From Jeotgalibacillus salarius (GTDB lineage: Bacteria; Bacillota; Bacilli; Bacillales; Jeotgalibacillaceae), in contig NZ_SORX01000001.1 of the NCBI RefSeq assembly GCF_004405125.1, positions 1 to 64,000 of the forward strand: 64,000 nt of DNA, written 5' to 3'. The notes under the pieces were generated by a model. That model made no database searches, was not told the origin of the DNA, and saw only the letters and a program-made list of their open reading frames with translations. Made by a program: the position numbers and the translations under genes. Shown here in pieces: positions 44,691 to 53,372 of this stretch; position 1 is the first letter of the stretch; the number at the start of each line of letters is the position of its first letter.

Positions 44691-45686
44691 ATGAAAGAAG
44701 ATACTTCGATTTATGATATTACTGTGATAGGCGGCGGTCCGGTTGGTTTATTCACAGCTTTTTATGGCGGTATGCGTCAGGCAAGTGTGAAACTGATTGA
44801 AAGTCTCCCGCATCTTGGCGGGCAGCTGACTGCTTTATATCCTGATAAATATATATATGATGTAGCAGGTTTTCCAAAAGTGAAGGCGCAGGAGCTTGTA
44901 GATAATCTGACTGCTCAGATGTCACGCTTTGACACTGAAATCCGTCTTGGTCAGGAAGTTACTCACGTGGAAAAGCGTGAAGACGGTGTTTTTGTCCTTA
45001 CAACTCCAGAGGAAGTTCATTATACGAGAACAATCATTATTACTGCAGGAAACGGTGCATTTCAGCCAAGAAAATTAAACCTGGATGGATTAAACGATTT
45101 TGAAGAAAAAAATCTTCACTACTTTATAGAAGATCTTTCAAACTTTAAAGATCAGGATGTCGTCCTTCTTGGCGGTGGTGATTCAGCGGTTGACTGGGCA
45201 CTCATGCTCGAACCTGTCGCGAAATCAGTTACGCTTGTGCATAGACGTGATTCATTCCGTGCACACGAAGCAAGTGTTGAGCAGTTAAAACAATCAAAGG
45301 TTCGCGTCATGACACCTTATGTGCCTGTAGGCTATCAGACGATGAATGACAACATACAGTCACTGACACTTCAAAAATCCAAGGAAGAAGAAACGACTGT
45401 TTTGAACTTTGACCATTTAATTGTCAATTATGGCTTTGTATCCTCTCTCGGTCCAATCAAACAGTGGACCCTTGATATTGAGAAAAATTCAATTGTCGTA
45501 AACTCTCGAATGGAAACAAATATTCCAGGCATTTATGCAGCAGGAGATGTATGTACGTATGATGGTAAAGTTAAATTGATTGCATCAGGTTTCGGTGAGG
45601 CACCGACTGCTGTGAACAATGCCAAGGCGTCAATTGATCCTAAAGCACGCGTTCAGCCAATGCACAGTACGTCTATGTTCAGCTGA
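44691..45686 (+). CDS. yumC: ferredoxin/flavodoxin--NADP+ reductase (TrxR-like)
   Basis: 331 residues, matching B. subtilis YumC (332). FAD site [17 protein letters not shown] site [12 protein letters not shown] (~158-169), and ATG-like [10 protein letters not shown]. The CxxC of thioredoxin reductase is missing, as expected for this class. It reduces ferredoxin or flavodoxin with NADPH. ATG 44691 has GGAGGG 7 bases upstream. Divergent from yumB. Confidence 0.94.
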   Translation: MKEDTSIYDITVIGGGPVGLFTAFYGGMRQASVKLIESLPHLGGQLTALYPDKYIYDVAGFPKVKAQELVDNLTAQMSRFDTEIRLGQEVTHVEKREDGVFVLTTPEEVHYTRTIIITAGNGAFQPRKLNLDGLNDFEEKNLHYFIEDLSNFKDQDVVLLGGGDSAVDWALMLEPVAKSVTLVHRRDSFRAHEASVEQLKQSKVRVMTPYVPVGYQTMNDNIQSLTLQKSKEEETTVLNFDHLIVNYGFVSSLGPIKQWTLDIEKNSIVVNSRMETNIPGIYAAGDVCTYDGKVKLIASGFGEAPTAVNNAKASIDPKARVQPMHSTSMFS

Positions 45687-45722
45687 TCATCCGTTTAGCA
45701 AAAAAGCAGGTCGGGTATGTTA

Positions 45723-45740
45723 ATTAGTATCAACTAATTT
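45723..45740. promoter_or_regulatory. perfect inverted repeat before the NAD(P)-binding gene
   Basis: AATTAGT-ATCA-ACTAATT immediately before GGAGAGTG. The size and TTAGT/ACTAA arms recall operators of small winged-helix (HxlR/MarR type) repressors, which is only suggestive. Confidence 0.45.
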
Positions 45741-45754
45741 TGGAGAGTGATACC

Positions 45755-46402
45755 ATGCATGTACTCGTAATTGGTGCAAATGGAACGACTGGACGAATGG
45801 CAGTTCAGAAGCTGGCCGAAAGTGAACAGCATCTGGTGAAAGCGATGATCCGAAAATCAGAACAGTCTAAAGAAATGGAAGACCTTGGCGCACGCCCGAT
45901 TATTGCCGACCTGGAACAGGAATTCAAATATGCATTTGAAGATGTGAACGCAGTGATTTTCGCTGCCGGCTCAGGTCCTGACACAGGCAGCGATAAAACG
46001 ACAGCAGTTGATCGTGACGGTGCAATGAAAGCAGTTGATTTCGCAAAAGAAAAAGGAATTGAACGCTTTATCATGCTTAGCTCCATGGGTGCTGACGACC
46101 CGTCGATTGCCGGCGACAGCGAAGCCTTCCACCACTATTTACAGGCCAAACATGATGCAGATGTTCATTTAAAACAAAGCGGCCTGAACTATACGATTAT
46201 CCGACCGGGTGCGTTAACAGATGATTCTGCTACCGGTAAAATTGATGTTTCAGAAGAAATGAAGCATCGTGATGGAGAAATCACACGCGAGGACGTAGCT
46301 GCAATACTTGTTGAATCGATTTTATGTACCAATCTCGACCATAAGACAATTGAAATGGTCAACGGTGATGAGCCAATAAAAGAAGCACTCAAAGCTATAT
46401 AA
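45755..46402 (+). CDS. NAD(P)H-binding atypical SDR (YhfK/YwnB-like)
   Basis: 215 residues with the nucleotide-binding VLVIGANGTTGRMAVQKL at the N terminus and YTIIRPGAL in the C-terminal half, as in atypical short-chain dehydrogenases (SDR a5). No classical YxxxK catalytic pair is obvious. Probably a redox-stress or quinone-related protein; function not established. ATG 45755 follows TTGGAGAGTG. Confidence 0.87.
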   Translation: MHVLVIGANGTTGRMAVQKLAESEQHLVKAMIRKSEQSKEMEDLGARPIIADLEQEFKYAFEDVNAVIFAAGSGPDTGSDKTTAVDRDGAMKAVDFAKEKGIERFIMLSSMGADDPSIAGDSEAFHHYLQAKHDADVHLKQSGLNYTIIRPGALTDDSATGKIDVSEEMKHRDGEITREDVAAILVESILCTNLDHKTIEMVNGDEPIKEALKAI

Positions 46403-46440
46403 AAAAATCGCCTGCGGATTAGATCCGCAGGCGATTTTTT
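46402..46440. terminator. bidirectional terminator before yutM
   Basis: An 18-bp perfect stem (AAAAAATCGCCTGCGGAT and complement) with a 3-nt loop and U-runs on both strands, between convergent genes. Confidence 0.9.
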
Positions 46441-46445
46441 TATGT

Positions 46446-46808
46446 CTAGCAATTTTCAGGTGTACCTGTTTTTGTAGCTGTTCTGAATGAAGATCCGCAT
46501 CCGCATGATGCAATTGCATTCGGATTCTCAATTGTAAAGCCGCCGCCCATAAGCGACTGCTTATAGTCAATCTCCGTACCGCTCAGAATGTCAGCGTCAT
46601 CTTTATTCACAAGCACCTGAATGCCATGATGCTCTTCTATTTTGTCCGTATCACCAGTTTCATGCTCAAAGCCCATGCCATAAGACAATCCACTGCAACC
46701 GCCGCCTTTTATCGCTACGCGAAGATAAGCGTCTTCCTCTTCAGCCTGCTTCATCATATCTTTTACCTGAAGCGCTGCAGCTTCTGATAATTTGATTACA
46801 TTTGCCAT
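46446..46808 (-). CDS. yutM: A-type Fe-S cluster carrier (HesB/IscA/ErpA family)
   Basis: 120 residues with the three conserved cysteines Cys38 (GGGCSGLSY) and Cys102/Cys104 (SCGCGSSF). Carries Fe-S clusters to target proteins. TTGGAGGTG precedes the ATG and a good promoter lies upstream. Confidence 0.93.
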   Translation of the reverse strand: MANVIKLSEAAALQVKDMMKQAEEEDAYLRVAIKGGGCSGLSYGMGFEHETGDTDKIEEHHGIQVLVNKDDADILSGTEIDYKQSLMGGGFTIENPNAIASCGCGSSFRTATKTGTPENC

Positions 46809-46838
46809 TCCAGCACCTCCAACGTTTTTGCTATTTTT

Positions 46839-46867
46839 AGTATATCGCTTATCCAGCTTCTACTCAA
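46839..46867 (-). promoter_or_regulatory. promoter of yutM
   Basis: Minus strand: TTGAGT (46862-46867), 17-base spacer, TATACT (46839-46844). Leader of about 25 nt. Confidence 0.65.
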
Positions 46868-47118
46868 CCGATTCAAACTGTCATATGACCATATGCCTCA
46901 GAAGTGATACGAATGAATGCCCGTCATACAAACAATTTCACCTTCCACTACACCTAATGGCTGATTTTTAAAATATATCGGTTTGATTCGTGCTTAAGGT
47001 CCCGATTCTATTCCAGTGCATTTATGAAGCAGACATCAATTACCACCTTTAACAAAAACAAAACTAAAATATAAACCACTAACAATTGCGTCAAAAGATA
47101 TAATTTAATGAAAAAAAC
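46868..47118. other. non-coding spacer between yutM and the DUF2225 gene
   Basis: A+T-rich, no open frame with a ribosome site on either strand and no recognisable RNA. Confidence 0.4.
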
Positions 47119-47148
47119 GTTTCAAAAGACCCACTAAAAGGGTATACT
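47119..47148 (+). promoter_or_regulatory. promoter of the DUF2225 gene, sigma-B-like overlapping sigma-A-like
   Basis: GTTTCA (47119-47124), 15 bases, GGGTAT (47140-47145) resembles a sigma-B promoter. The overlapping TTTCAA (47120) - 17 - TATACT (47143-47148) could serve sigma-A. A 12-bp palindrome TATCTTAAGATA lies downstream at 47168-47179. Confidence 0.5.
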
Positions 47149-47197
47149 AAAAGATATATAGCACATCTATCTTAAGATATAGACTGGGGTGAATGAA

Positions 47198-47881
47198 ATG
47201 GAACTGACACCGTTGTACGCTAAAAGTGTTACCTGTGGATTGTGTAAGCATAAATTCACTTCTACAAAAATCAGGGGAAGATTTGTACGGGTTAAAGAAT
47301 ACAGCACAGATTTAATGCCAGTATATGAAGACAGTTCGATCAATCCTAATTTGTACCATGTCCACGTCTGTACGGAGTGCGGGTATTCATTTACAGATGA
47401 TTTTGCGCTTTACTTTCCGCCTGGAGGCAAAGAAGAAATCCAGGATAAAATCTCAAAGCATTGGCAGCATCTTGATTTTTCAGGTGAACGTACCCCTGAT
47501 GATGCAATTAAAGCTTATAAACTTGCGATTTATATGGCAACCATCAAGCGTGAGAAGAGCATCATTCTGGCAGGACTTTACTTGAGGTTATCCTGGTTAT
47601 ACCGCAACCGCGATCATGAACAGGAAGAACGTTTTCAACGGCTTGCAGTGAAAGCTTATAAAGATGCTTATTCAAAAGAGGATTATGCAGGCACCCAAAT
47701 CACAACAGAACGTGTACTTTACTTGATCGCTGAACTTTCATTGCGCCTTGGAGAAGATGAAGATGCGACTCGTCATTTTTCAAAAATCATTGAAAAACAG
47801 CATAACTCTAATGATCCAAAAATGGTTCACATGGCAAAAGAAAGATGGCAGACATACAGAGAAGAACGTAAAGTCCTTTAA
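47198..47881 (+). CDS. DUF2225 protein with zinc-ribbon and TPR-like helices
   Basis: 227 residues. Two CxxC pairs (CGLC near 13 and CTEC near 62) make a zinc ribbon. From ~105 on the protein is helical and TPR-like (AIKAYKLAIYMATIKRE, AGLYLRLSWLYRN). Function unknown. ATG 47198 lies 8 bases after GGGG; a GTG 9 bases earlier overlaps that site. Confidence 0.85.
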   Translation: MELTPLYAKSVTCGLCKHKFTSTKIRGRFVRVKEYSTDLMPVYEDSSINPNLYHVHVCTECGYSFTDDFALYFPPGGKEEIQDKISKHWQHLDFSGERTPDDAIKAYKLAIYMATIKREKSIILAGLYLRLSWLYRNRDHEQEERFQRLAVKAYKDAYSKEDYAGTQITTERVLYLIAELSLRLGEDEDATRHFSKIIEKQHNSNDPKMVHMAKERWQTYREERKVL

Positions 47882-47916
47882 AAAAGCTGATCGCAAACAC
47901 TCCGATCAGCTTTTTT
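47880..47916. terminator. bidirectional terminator between the DUF2225 gene and yuzB
   Basis: AAAAAGCTGATCG/CGATCAGCTTTTT with a 9-nt loop; U-runs on both strands. Confidence 0.88.
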
Positions 47917-47933
47917 GTGCCATGAATTTTCTA

Positions 47934-48170
47934 TTAAAACATTGGGTTCTCTTCCAGAAATTCATAGACAGCTTCAACCAGTTCCTTAGGTGTATCCGCT
48001 TCTACTAATTCCCCGTTCACGATTGCAAACATAGATGCTGCGCAAACTCCACAGTGACTTGTACATCCATATTCAATGACATCAAGATTCGGATCCCGTT
48101 CAAGCGTTTCAAATGCCTCCTGAGACCCACTTGCTATATTGCTAATACAAAACTCTATAATTGGTTTCAT
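47934..48170 (-). CDS. yuzB: DUF1450 protein (YuzB-like), thioredoxin-fold cysteine protein
   Basis: 78 residues, [11 protein letters not shown]..., with cysteines in [21 protein letters not shown], a pattern similar to 2Fe-2S thioredoxin-like ferredoxins. Function unknown. ATG 48170 follows TGAGGTGAT by 5-7 bases. Confidence 0.85.
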   Translation of the reverse strand: MKPIIEFCISNIASGSQEAFETLERDPNLDVIEYGCTSHCGVCAASMFAIVNGELVEADTPKELVEAVYEFLEENPMF

Positions 48171-48405
48171 TTTTATCACCTCATACTAATTTCAAATGTA
48201 ACGCCTTCGGAAAACTTCGTCAATCATCCTGCCTGTATTAATTGACAAGTTTGTGAAAGAATTCTCTTAATATGATTGTACTGAGACCTTTATTCCGATA
48301 TACTTTTTAATGAATGTAAACGTAATGATCTAACACATTGTGTATGTATGATCATATTGAAAGTGCTTACTTACTACTATGATTACTGTAAAGAGAGGGC
48401 TATCC

Positions 48406-49473
48406 ATGAAACACTTAGTATTATTGGGTGGAGGCTACGGCAATATGCGTGTTTTACTGCGACTGCTGCCGGACAAACTGCCTGAAGACGTAAAAATTAC
48501 ACTAATTGACCGTACACCGTACCACTGTCTGAAAACGGAATACTATGCACTGGCTGCAGGAACTGCTTCTGACCAGGAAGTGCGCGTCAGTTTTCCTGAG
48601 CATGAACGGCTTGATCTTAAGTACGGTTCAGTTTCAGAAATTGATACTGAAAATAAACGTGTCATTCTCGAAGACAATAGCCAAGTTGAATATGATGACC
48701 TAGTGATTGGATTGGGATGTGAAGATAAGTATCATAACGTACCTGGTGCGGATGAACATACTTACAGCATTCAGTCAATCCAGCGCTCGAGAGCCACATA
48801 TGAGAGACTGTCAAATTTACCATCTGGATCAGTAGTCGGAGTTGTAGGTGCGGGATTAAGCGGCATTGAACTTGCCAGTGAACTTCGCGAAAGCCGTGAT
48901 GACCTGAAAATCAAACTGTTTGACCGCGGTGAACGTATTCTTCCAGCCTTCCCACAGCGCCTGAGTAACTACGTACAGAAGTGGTTTGACGCGAACAATG
49001 TAGACGTTGTCAGCAATTCGAATATCACAAAAGTAGAACCAAATATGCTTTACAATCATGAAGAAAAGATTCCTGTAGATGTATGTGTTTGGACTGCAGG
49101 TATCCAGCCCGTCAAAGTTGTCCGTGAACTTCCTGGTGAGAAGGATTCTTCCAATCGAGTCGTTCTCTCTCAGTATCATAACCTGCCGGATAATGAAAAC
49201 GTCTATGTCGTTGGAGACTGTGCAAGCCTTCCATTTGCACCAAGTGCGCAGCTTGCCGAAGAACAGGCTGAACAGATCGTTAAAGTATTGCTTACCCGCT
49301 GGAAAAACGAAGAGCTTCCAGAGCAAATGCCTAAAATCAAGCTCAAAGGCTTTATGGGATCACTCGGTAAAAAGCAAGGGTTTGCCTATCTTGGAGATCG
49401 TACTGTTACGGGACGTATCGCAAGACTGCTGAAATCCGGCGTGCTTTGGATGTATAAATATCATAATGGATAA
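48406..49473 (+). CDS. yutJ: NADH dehydrogenase-like flavoprotein
   Basis: 355 residues, type II NADH dehydrogenase fold: KHLVLLGGGYGNMRV (FAD), VVGVVGAGLSGIELASEL (NADH), NVYVVGDCA near 270. Related to YumB but shorter and without its long C-terminal membrane region. Quinone reduction is likely but not certain. ATG 48406 is preceded by AGAGAGGG. Its B. subtilis counterpart occupies the same neighbourhood. Confidence 0.9.
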   Translation: MKHLVLLGGGYGNMRVLLRLLPDKLPEDVKITLIDRTPYHCLKTEYYALAAGTASDQEVRVSFPEHERLDLKYGSVSEIDTENKRVILEDNSQVEYDDLVIGLGCEDKYHNVPGADEHTYSIQSIQRSRATYERLSNLPSGSVVGVVGAGLSGIELASELRESRDDLKIKLFDRGERILPAFPQRLSNYVQKWFDANNVDVVSNSNITKVEPNMLYNHEEKIPVDVCVWTAGIQPVKVVRELPGEKDSSNRVVLSQYHNLPDNENVYVVGDCASLPFAPSAQLAEEQAEQIVKVLLTRWKNEELPEQMPKIKLKGFMGSLGKKQGFAYLGDRTVTGRIARLLKSGVLWMYKYHNG

Positions 49474-49475
49474 CC

Positions 49476-49507
49476 AAAACGTGCTGATAAAAACAGCACG
49501 TTTTTTT
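49476..49507 (+). terminator. terminator of yutJ
   Basis: AAAACGTGCTG/CAGCACGTTTT with a 7-nt loop then TTTTTTT. Confidence 0.88.
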
Positions 49508-49595
49508 CTGGCACATTTCAAACCGGCTATAACTTTGATTTATCACCTACATCAGTATACTAAAAGAAATATTTGAATAAGGCGGTGAATCAAAC

Positions 49596-49763
49596 GTGTC
49601 CCTACTCCCTTTTCATGAACGCTACAACCTCGTGGAAGTTCCTAATGATTACAACAATCAAAATCCTGATTATGTTGTAATGAAGGATGAACATGACAAA
49701 TACTATTTATGCGACAAATCAGATTCCGAAGTGCTAAAGGGATTGAACTTTACAGAAATCTAA
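49596..49763 (+). CDS. small acidic protein of 55 residues, function unknown
   Basis: A GTG start 7-8 bases after AAGGCGGTG opens a frame encoding MSLLPFHERYNLVEVP... ending KGLNFTEI. Soluble and acidic. It has a promoter-sized upstream gap, a strong ribosome site and its own terminator, so it is probably a real gene though below the usual length cut-off. Not recognised. Confidence 0.68.
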   Translation: MSLLPFHERYNLVEVPNDYNNQNPDYVVMKDEHDKYYLCDKSDSEVLKGLNFTEI

Positions 49764-49770
49764 ACGATTA

Positions 49771-49806
49771 AACGTCCGGCAGTTCAAAATCACGCCGGAC
49801 GTTTTC
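49771..49806. terminator. terminator between the 55-aa gene and yuzD
   Basis: AACGTCCGGC/GCCGGACGTT arms, 13-nt loop, then TT on the plus strand and TTTAATCG on the minus strand. Confidence 0.7.
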
Positions 49807-49810
49807 TGTA

Positions 49811-50140
49811 TTATTCAGCAGTCTGAAATCCATACTTCTCAAGCTCTTTATATACAGCCTTAAGACGCGGGTTCCCTTCTCCCACAATCTCATCTTCGAC
49901 TAAAACAACTGGATAAAATAAATCCTCTTCCCAAACCCGCTCCACAAAAGCAGCCTTTTTCGGATCTTCCTGCTCTGTATTAATATCCACATAATCCATC
50001 ACAAACTTACGATCCGGAAACTTACGGCCAATTGCCGCCTCCAGCCATTCATAAGTCTCTTTAGAAGAAGGTGCCCCCACACAACTCGCACAAATCGTCT
50101 CTGCCCCATACACTGTAACCGTCACAGCCTCATTCGCCAT
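49811..50140 (-). CDS. yuzD: DUF1462 thioredoxin-like protein (YuzD)
   Basis: 110 residues with a thioredoxin-like fold and CASC (17-20) after the first strand (TVTVYGAETI). Redox role inferred only. ATG 50140 is 9 bases from GGGAG. Beside yutI as in B. subtilis. Confidence 0.87.
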   Translation of the reverse strand: MANEAVTVTVYGAETICASCVGAPSSKETYEWLEAAIGRKFPDRKFVMDYVDINTEQEDPKKAAFVERVWEEDLFYPVVLVEDEIVGEGNPRLKAVYKELEKYGFQTAE

Positions 50141-50257
50141 ATTAAACAACTCCCTTTTTATTTATTAATTATTTTGTGGTTCGATGATTTTTGCTTCAGG
50201 TGACTCACTTCCGGACGCTGGAATCGTGCCCCTACGTTTTCAATAACAACTGTACAT

Positions 50258-50286
50258 GATATATCTTATACATTTACAAACTTCAA
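50258..50286 (-). promoter_or_regulatory. candidate promoter of yuzD
   Basis: Minus strand TTGAAG (50281-50286), 17 bases, TATATC (50258-50263). Leader about 110 nt. Confidence 0.45.
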
Positions 50287-50313
50287 CTACATTGATTAAT
50301 GAACCAGCCCTTA

Positions 50314-50441
50314 GCTGGCACTTGGAGTGGAGGACGGAGACTCCCGCCCCGGAAAAGGGACAGGTGAGACCCCGCAAGCGAAGCTGAGGAGGCTTACCGC
50401 CCGGGGGCAGGAAAGCGCAGTCCTCCACGGAAATTGCCAGC
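50314..50441. repeat. bcr-like interspersed repeat, copy 5
   Basis: Ends GCTGGCA and TGCCAGC pair perfectly and differ from the ends of copy 4 in a compensatory way. The core is nearly identical to copies 4 and 6. Confidence 0.85.
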
Positions 50442-50554
50442 GGTTTTATAGCGCTTATCGAATGTTTGCGTAAACAATAATAATTTCAAATAACATGGAT
50501 GGATTTTTTTCGTCATACTCATTATAATAGAATACAGGAAGGGAGTCGATTCGA

Positions 50555-50791
50555 ATGACAGAAGTAGAAATGCAAGATTCAGTTCAGGAAGTACTTGATA
50601 AACTTCGTCCATTCCTTCTTCGTGACGGCGGAGACTGCGAACTCGTAGACGTTGAAGATGGAATCGTAAAATTAAGACTTCTTGGCGCATGCGGTACATG
50701 CCCAAGTTCAACTATCACACTTAAAGCAGGTATTGAGCGTGCATTGCTTGAAGAAGTACCAGGCGTTGTAGAAGTTGAACAGGTATTTTAA
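50555..50791 (+). CDS. yutI: NifU-like Fe-S scaffold/carrier protein
   Basis: 78 residues, NifU C-terminal domain with GACGTCPSS (Cys46, Cys49). Transfers Fe-S clusters to target enzymes. GGGAG precedes the ATG. Near yuzD and yutM as in related genomes. Confidence 0.93.
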   Translation: MTEVEMQDSVQEVLDKLRPFLLRDGGDCELVDVEDGIVKLRLLGACGTCPSSTITLKAGIERALLEEVPGVVEVEQVF

Positions 50792-50800
50792 TTAAAAATC

Positions 50801-50833
50801 ATCCTCTTGCTGATCACAGCAAGAGGATTTTTT
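50801..50833 (+). terminator. terminator of yutI
   Basis: ATCCTCTTGCTG/CAGCAAGAGGAT, ATCA loop, then TTTTTT. Confidence 0.88.
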
Positions 50834-50863
50834 ATTGAGAAATTTTTAATTCAAATGAGAATA

Positions 50864-51826
50864 TTACAAAGATACTTTTGTTAAAGGTCGCCCGTTTTCC
50901 AGTACTGACTTTATATTATCAGCAGCCAGCTTCATCATGGCATAGCGTGTTTCCTCTGATGCACTTCCGATATGAGGTACTGCTACAACATTCTTCATTG
51001 AAAGCAGCGGGTGGTCAGGGCTGATAGGTTCCTTTTCAAATACATCAAGCCCTGCTCCGGCAATTTCATCATTTTTCAGGGCTTCAATTAATGCCTCTTC
51101 GTCTGTAACAGGACCTCTTCCAACGTTCAGAAATATCGCAGATTTTTTCATCTGTCTGAACTGCTCATACCCTATCATGCCCCTCGTTTCTTCTGTTAAA
51201 GGAGCGAGCACCAGCACAAAATCAGATTTCTCCAGCAGGTCATGAAGGTTTTTATATTGTGCCCCGAACTCTTTTTCAGCCTCTGTCTTACGGCTTCTCG
51301 TATGATAAAGAATATTCATATCAAAACCTGCCGCACGCTTAGCAACAGCCTGTCCAATCTTACCCATTCCGATAATGCCGATCGTCTTATGGTGAACATC
51401 ACGTCCTGCGAGCAGATATGGAGACCACGACGTCCACTCTCCCTGCCTGATAAAGTCAGCAGCTTCAGGAATTCTTCTGGCAGTCGCCAGCATCAGCGCA
51501 AAAACCAAGTCAGCCGTCGTATCCGTTAACACATCAGGCGTATTCGTAATGATGACCCCAGCCTTGTCAGCTGCCTCAACATCGACATTGTCATAACCAA
51601 CCGCCATATTCGCGACAACCTTCAAATGAGGAGCAACCGACAATAGCTCTTCATCCACCTGATCAGACAGCATCGTTAATAAAGCATCGCATTCTTTCGC
51701 ATGCTTCAACAGAACATCTCTCGGTACCGCCACTTCTTCCGAATCCCAAACTTCAACATCAAAAGAGGCTTTCAGTTCCGCAATCACTGCATCATCTATT
51801 TTTCGGGTAATAAAAATCTTAGACAT
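50864..51826 (-). CDS. D-2-hydroxyacid dehydrogenase (glyoxylate/hydroxypyruvate reductase-like)
   Basis: 320 residues. NAD(P) motif GIIGMGKIGQAVA (~149-161), the Arg in VLVLAPLTEETRGMIG/NVGRGPVTDE, the Glu in GLDVFEKEP and the catalytic His in VPHIGSASEETR. Oxidises or reduces 2-hydroxyacids; the substrate is probably glyoxylate or hydroxypyruvate. AAGGGGGA precedes the ATG. Confidence 0.9.
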   Translation of the reverse strand: MSKIFITRKIDDAVIAELKASFDVEVWDSEEVAVPRDVLLKHAKECDALLTMLSDQVDEELLSVAPHLKVVANMAVGYDNVDVEAADKAGVIITNTPDVLTDTTADLVFALMLATARRIPEAADFIRQGEWTSWSPYLLAGRDVHHKTIGIIGMGKIGQAVAKRAAGFDMNILYHTRSRKTEAEKEFGAQYKNLHDLLEKSDFVLVLAPLTEETRGMIGYEQFRQMKKSAIFLNVGRGPVTDEEALIEALKNDEIAGAGLDVFEKEPISPDHPLLSMKNVVAVPHIGSASEETRYAMMKLAADNIKSVLENGRPLTKVSL

Positions 51827-51884
51827 AAGCCATATCCCCCTTTTAAAAAAGAATGATTAGACAATTTTATGTATGTATCACTCA

Positions 51885-52011
51885 GCTGTAACTTGGAGTG
51901 GAGGACGAAGACTCCCGCCCCGAAAAGGGACAGGTGAGACCCCGGAAGCGAAGCTGAGGAGGCTCACCGCCCGGGGGCAGGAAAGCGAAGTCCTCCACGG
52001 AAAGGGACAGC
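51885..52011. repeat. bcr-like interspersed repeat, copy 6
   Basis: Ends GCTGT and ACAGC pair; core as in copies 4 and 5. It lies immediately after yutF. Confidence 0.85.
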
Positions 52012-52030
52012 GCTTTTAAACACATTACCT

Positions 52031-52795
52031 TTAAAATTCCCACTCAGACAAAGAATCAATCGAATAAGTCGGCTGCTGTTCTTTCTCCAACAGCAGACTC
52101 TTAGGTGAAACGCCTGTGTGGACCATGAGTGTATCCATCCCGGTATTAAAGCCGGCTTTGATATCCGTATCGTAATTATCCCCAACCATCACAACATCTT
52201 CTTTAGGAAGACCAAGCACATTTAATGCCTGTTCCATAATGACTGCTTCCGGCTTTCCGATAAACAGTGGTTCAGTCTGCGTTGAAACGGTAATGATCGA
52301 TGTCAGCGAACCATTTCCGGGAAGCAATCCTCTTTCTGTAGGAATAGCGATATCACCATTCGTTGAGATGAATTTCGCTCCGTTTCTGACAGCAAGACAC
52401 CCGAGTGCCAATTTTTCATACGTAATTTCCCGATCCAGACCAACAATTACATAGTCAGGGTCCTCATCTTTTATCGTGATCCCTTTATCGCCAAGCGCCT
52501 GACGGATACCATCGCCGCCTATTACGTACGCGGATGCTCCCGGCATTTCCCGGGAAATGACTGATGCTGTTGCAAGAGATGTCGTAAATACCTGATCAGG
52601 TTCAGCAGGTACATCGAAATTCTGCAAATGCGCTGCCACCTGCTCCTGCGTTTTTGAAGAATTGTTCGTTACAAAAAGGTAAGGAATTCCTCTATCTTTC
52701 AATTTTTTAACAAACTCAACTGCTTCCTGAATCGGTTCCGTTCCTCTGTACATGGTTCCGTCTAAATCAATCAAATAACCTTTATATGTTTTCAT
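52031..52795 (-). CDS. yutF: HAD-family phosphatase, NagD type (YutF)
   Basis: 254 residues. HAD motifs: LIDLDGTMYRG (Asp10, Asp12), VTNNSS (Thr/Ser), Lys in GKPEAVIM and VGDNYDTDI (Asp pair). The class IIA cap is present. Dephosphorylates sugar phosphates or nucleotides. AGAAAGGAAG precedes the ATG; 21 bp downstream of yutE. Confidence 0.92.
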   Translation of the reverse strand: MKTYKGYLIDLDGTMYRGTEPIQEAVEFVKKLKDRGIPYLFVTNNSSKTQEQVAAHLQNFDVPAEPDQVFTTSLATASVISREMPGASAYVIGGDGIRQALGDKGITIKDEDPDYVIVGLDREITYEKLALGCLAVRNGAKFISTNGDIAIPTERGLLPGNGSLTSIITVSTQTEPLFIGKPEAVIMEQALNVLGLPKEDVVMVGDNYDTDIKAGFNTGMDTLMVHTGVSPKSLLLEKEQQPTYSIDSLSEWEF

Positions 52796-52816
52796 TGCTT
52801 ACTTCCTTTCTATTCC

Positions 52817-53254
52817 TTACCGTCTGAATGCTGAAACTGGTCCAAGTTCATGATCAAGGTATTTTCTGACTGCAGGCGCAAATGCAAGCAGTGCTTTTTG
52901 TGAAGATGAGAAAGTGTTTATACACATTTGATGATCCACATGTGTAAACTCCTGCACCAGGTGTTTTCTCAGTTTGACTGCATGGACAAGATCTGTGTGC
53001 ATGTCTTTCCCTATAACTTTTTCATCCTCAAGAATATCAACAATATCTTCATAACTGCCGGGATCGCGCATGATAAACCCATCAATCATAGAGTTTCCAA
53101 CATCAATGATTGATTCTATAACAGTATGCAGGCTGCGTTCAAGCGCAAGCTGTCCGATTTTTGTATCCCATGTAGTATGCTGTTGTAAAAACGCCAGCTG
53201 TTCTTCCATAAATACAAGCGTCTGTTCAATCGTAGCTCTGTCAACGAAGTACAT
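52817..53254 (-). CDS. yutE: DUF86/HepT-like protein (YutE)
   Basis: 145 residues, four-helix protein. Start MYFVDRATIEQTLVF at 53254 matches the family; the 22-codon upstream extension is rejected. DUF86 includes HepT toxins, but no MNT partner is adjacent, so a toxin role is not implied. Confidence 0.82.
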   Translation of the reverse strand: MYFVDRATIEQTLVFMEEQLAFLQQHTTWDTKIGQLALERSLHTVIESIIDVGNSMIDGFIMRDPGSYEDIVDILEDEKVIGKDMHTDLVHAVKLRKHLVQEFTHVDHQMCINTFSSSQKALLAFAPAVRKYLDHELGPVSAFRR

Positions 53255-53372
53255 ATCTTCTTCACACTCCATAAAAATGTCTGTTTCAAGTGTACCATAA
53301 GCTTTCTGATTTTTTGGCATGACGGGTGTTAATCGTTATAATTAGGAGTACAGATTAAGGAGGATTTTGACT

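Noticed and set aside
52817-53254. YutE as a HepT toxin of a toxin-antitoxin pair
   Set aside because: No MNT-type nucleotidyltransferase gene adjoins it; the gene sits in a conserved housekeeping order.
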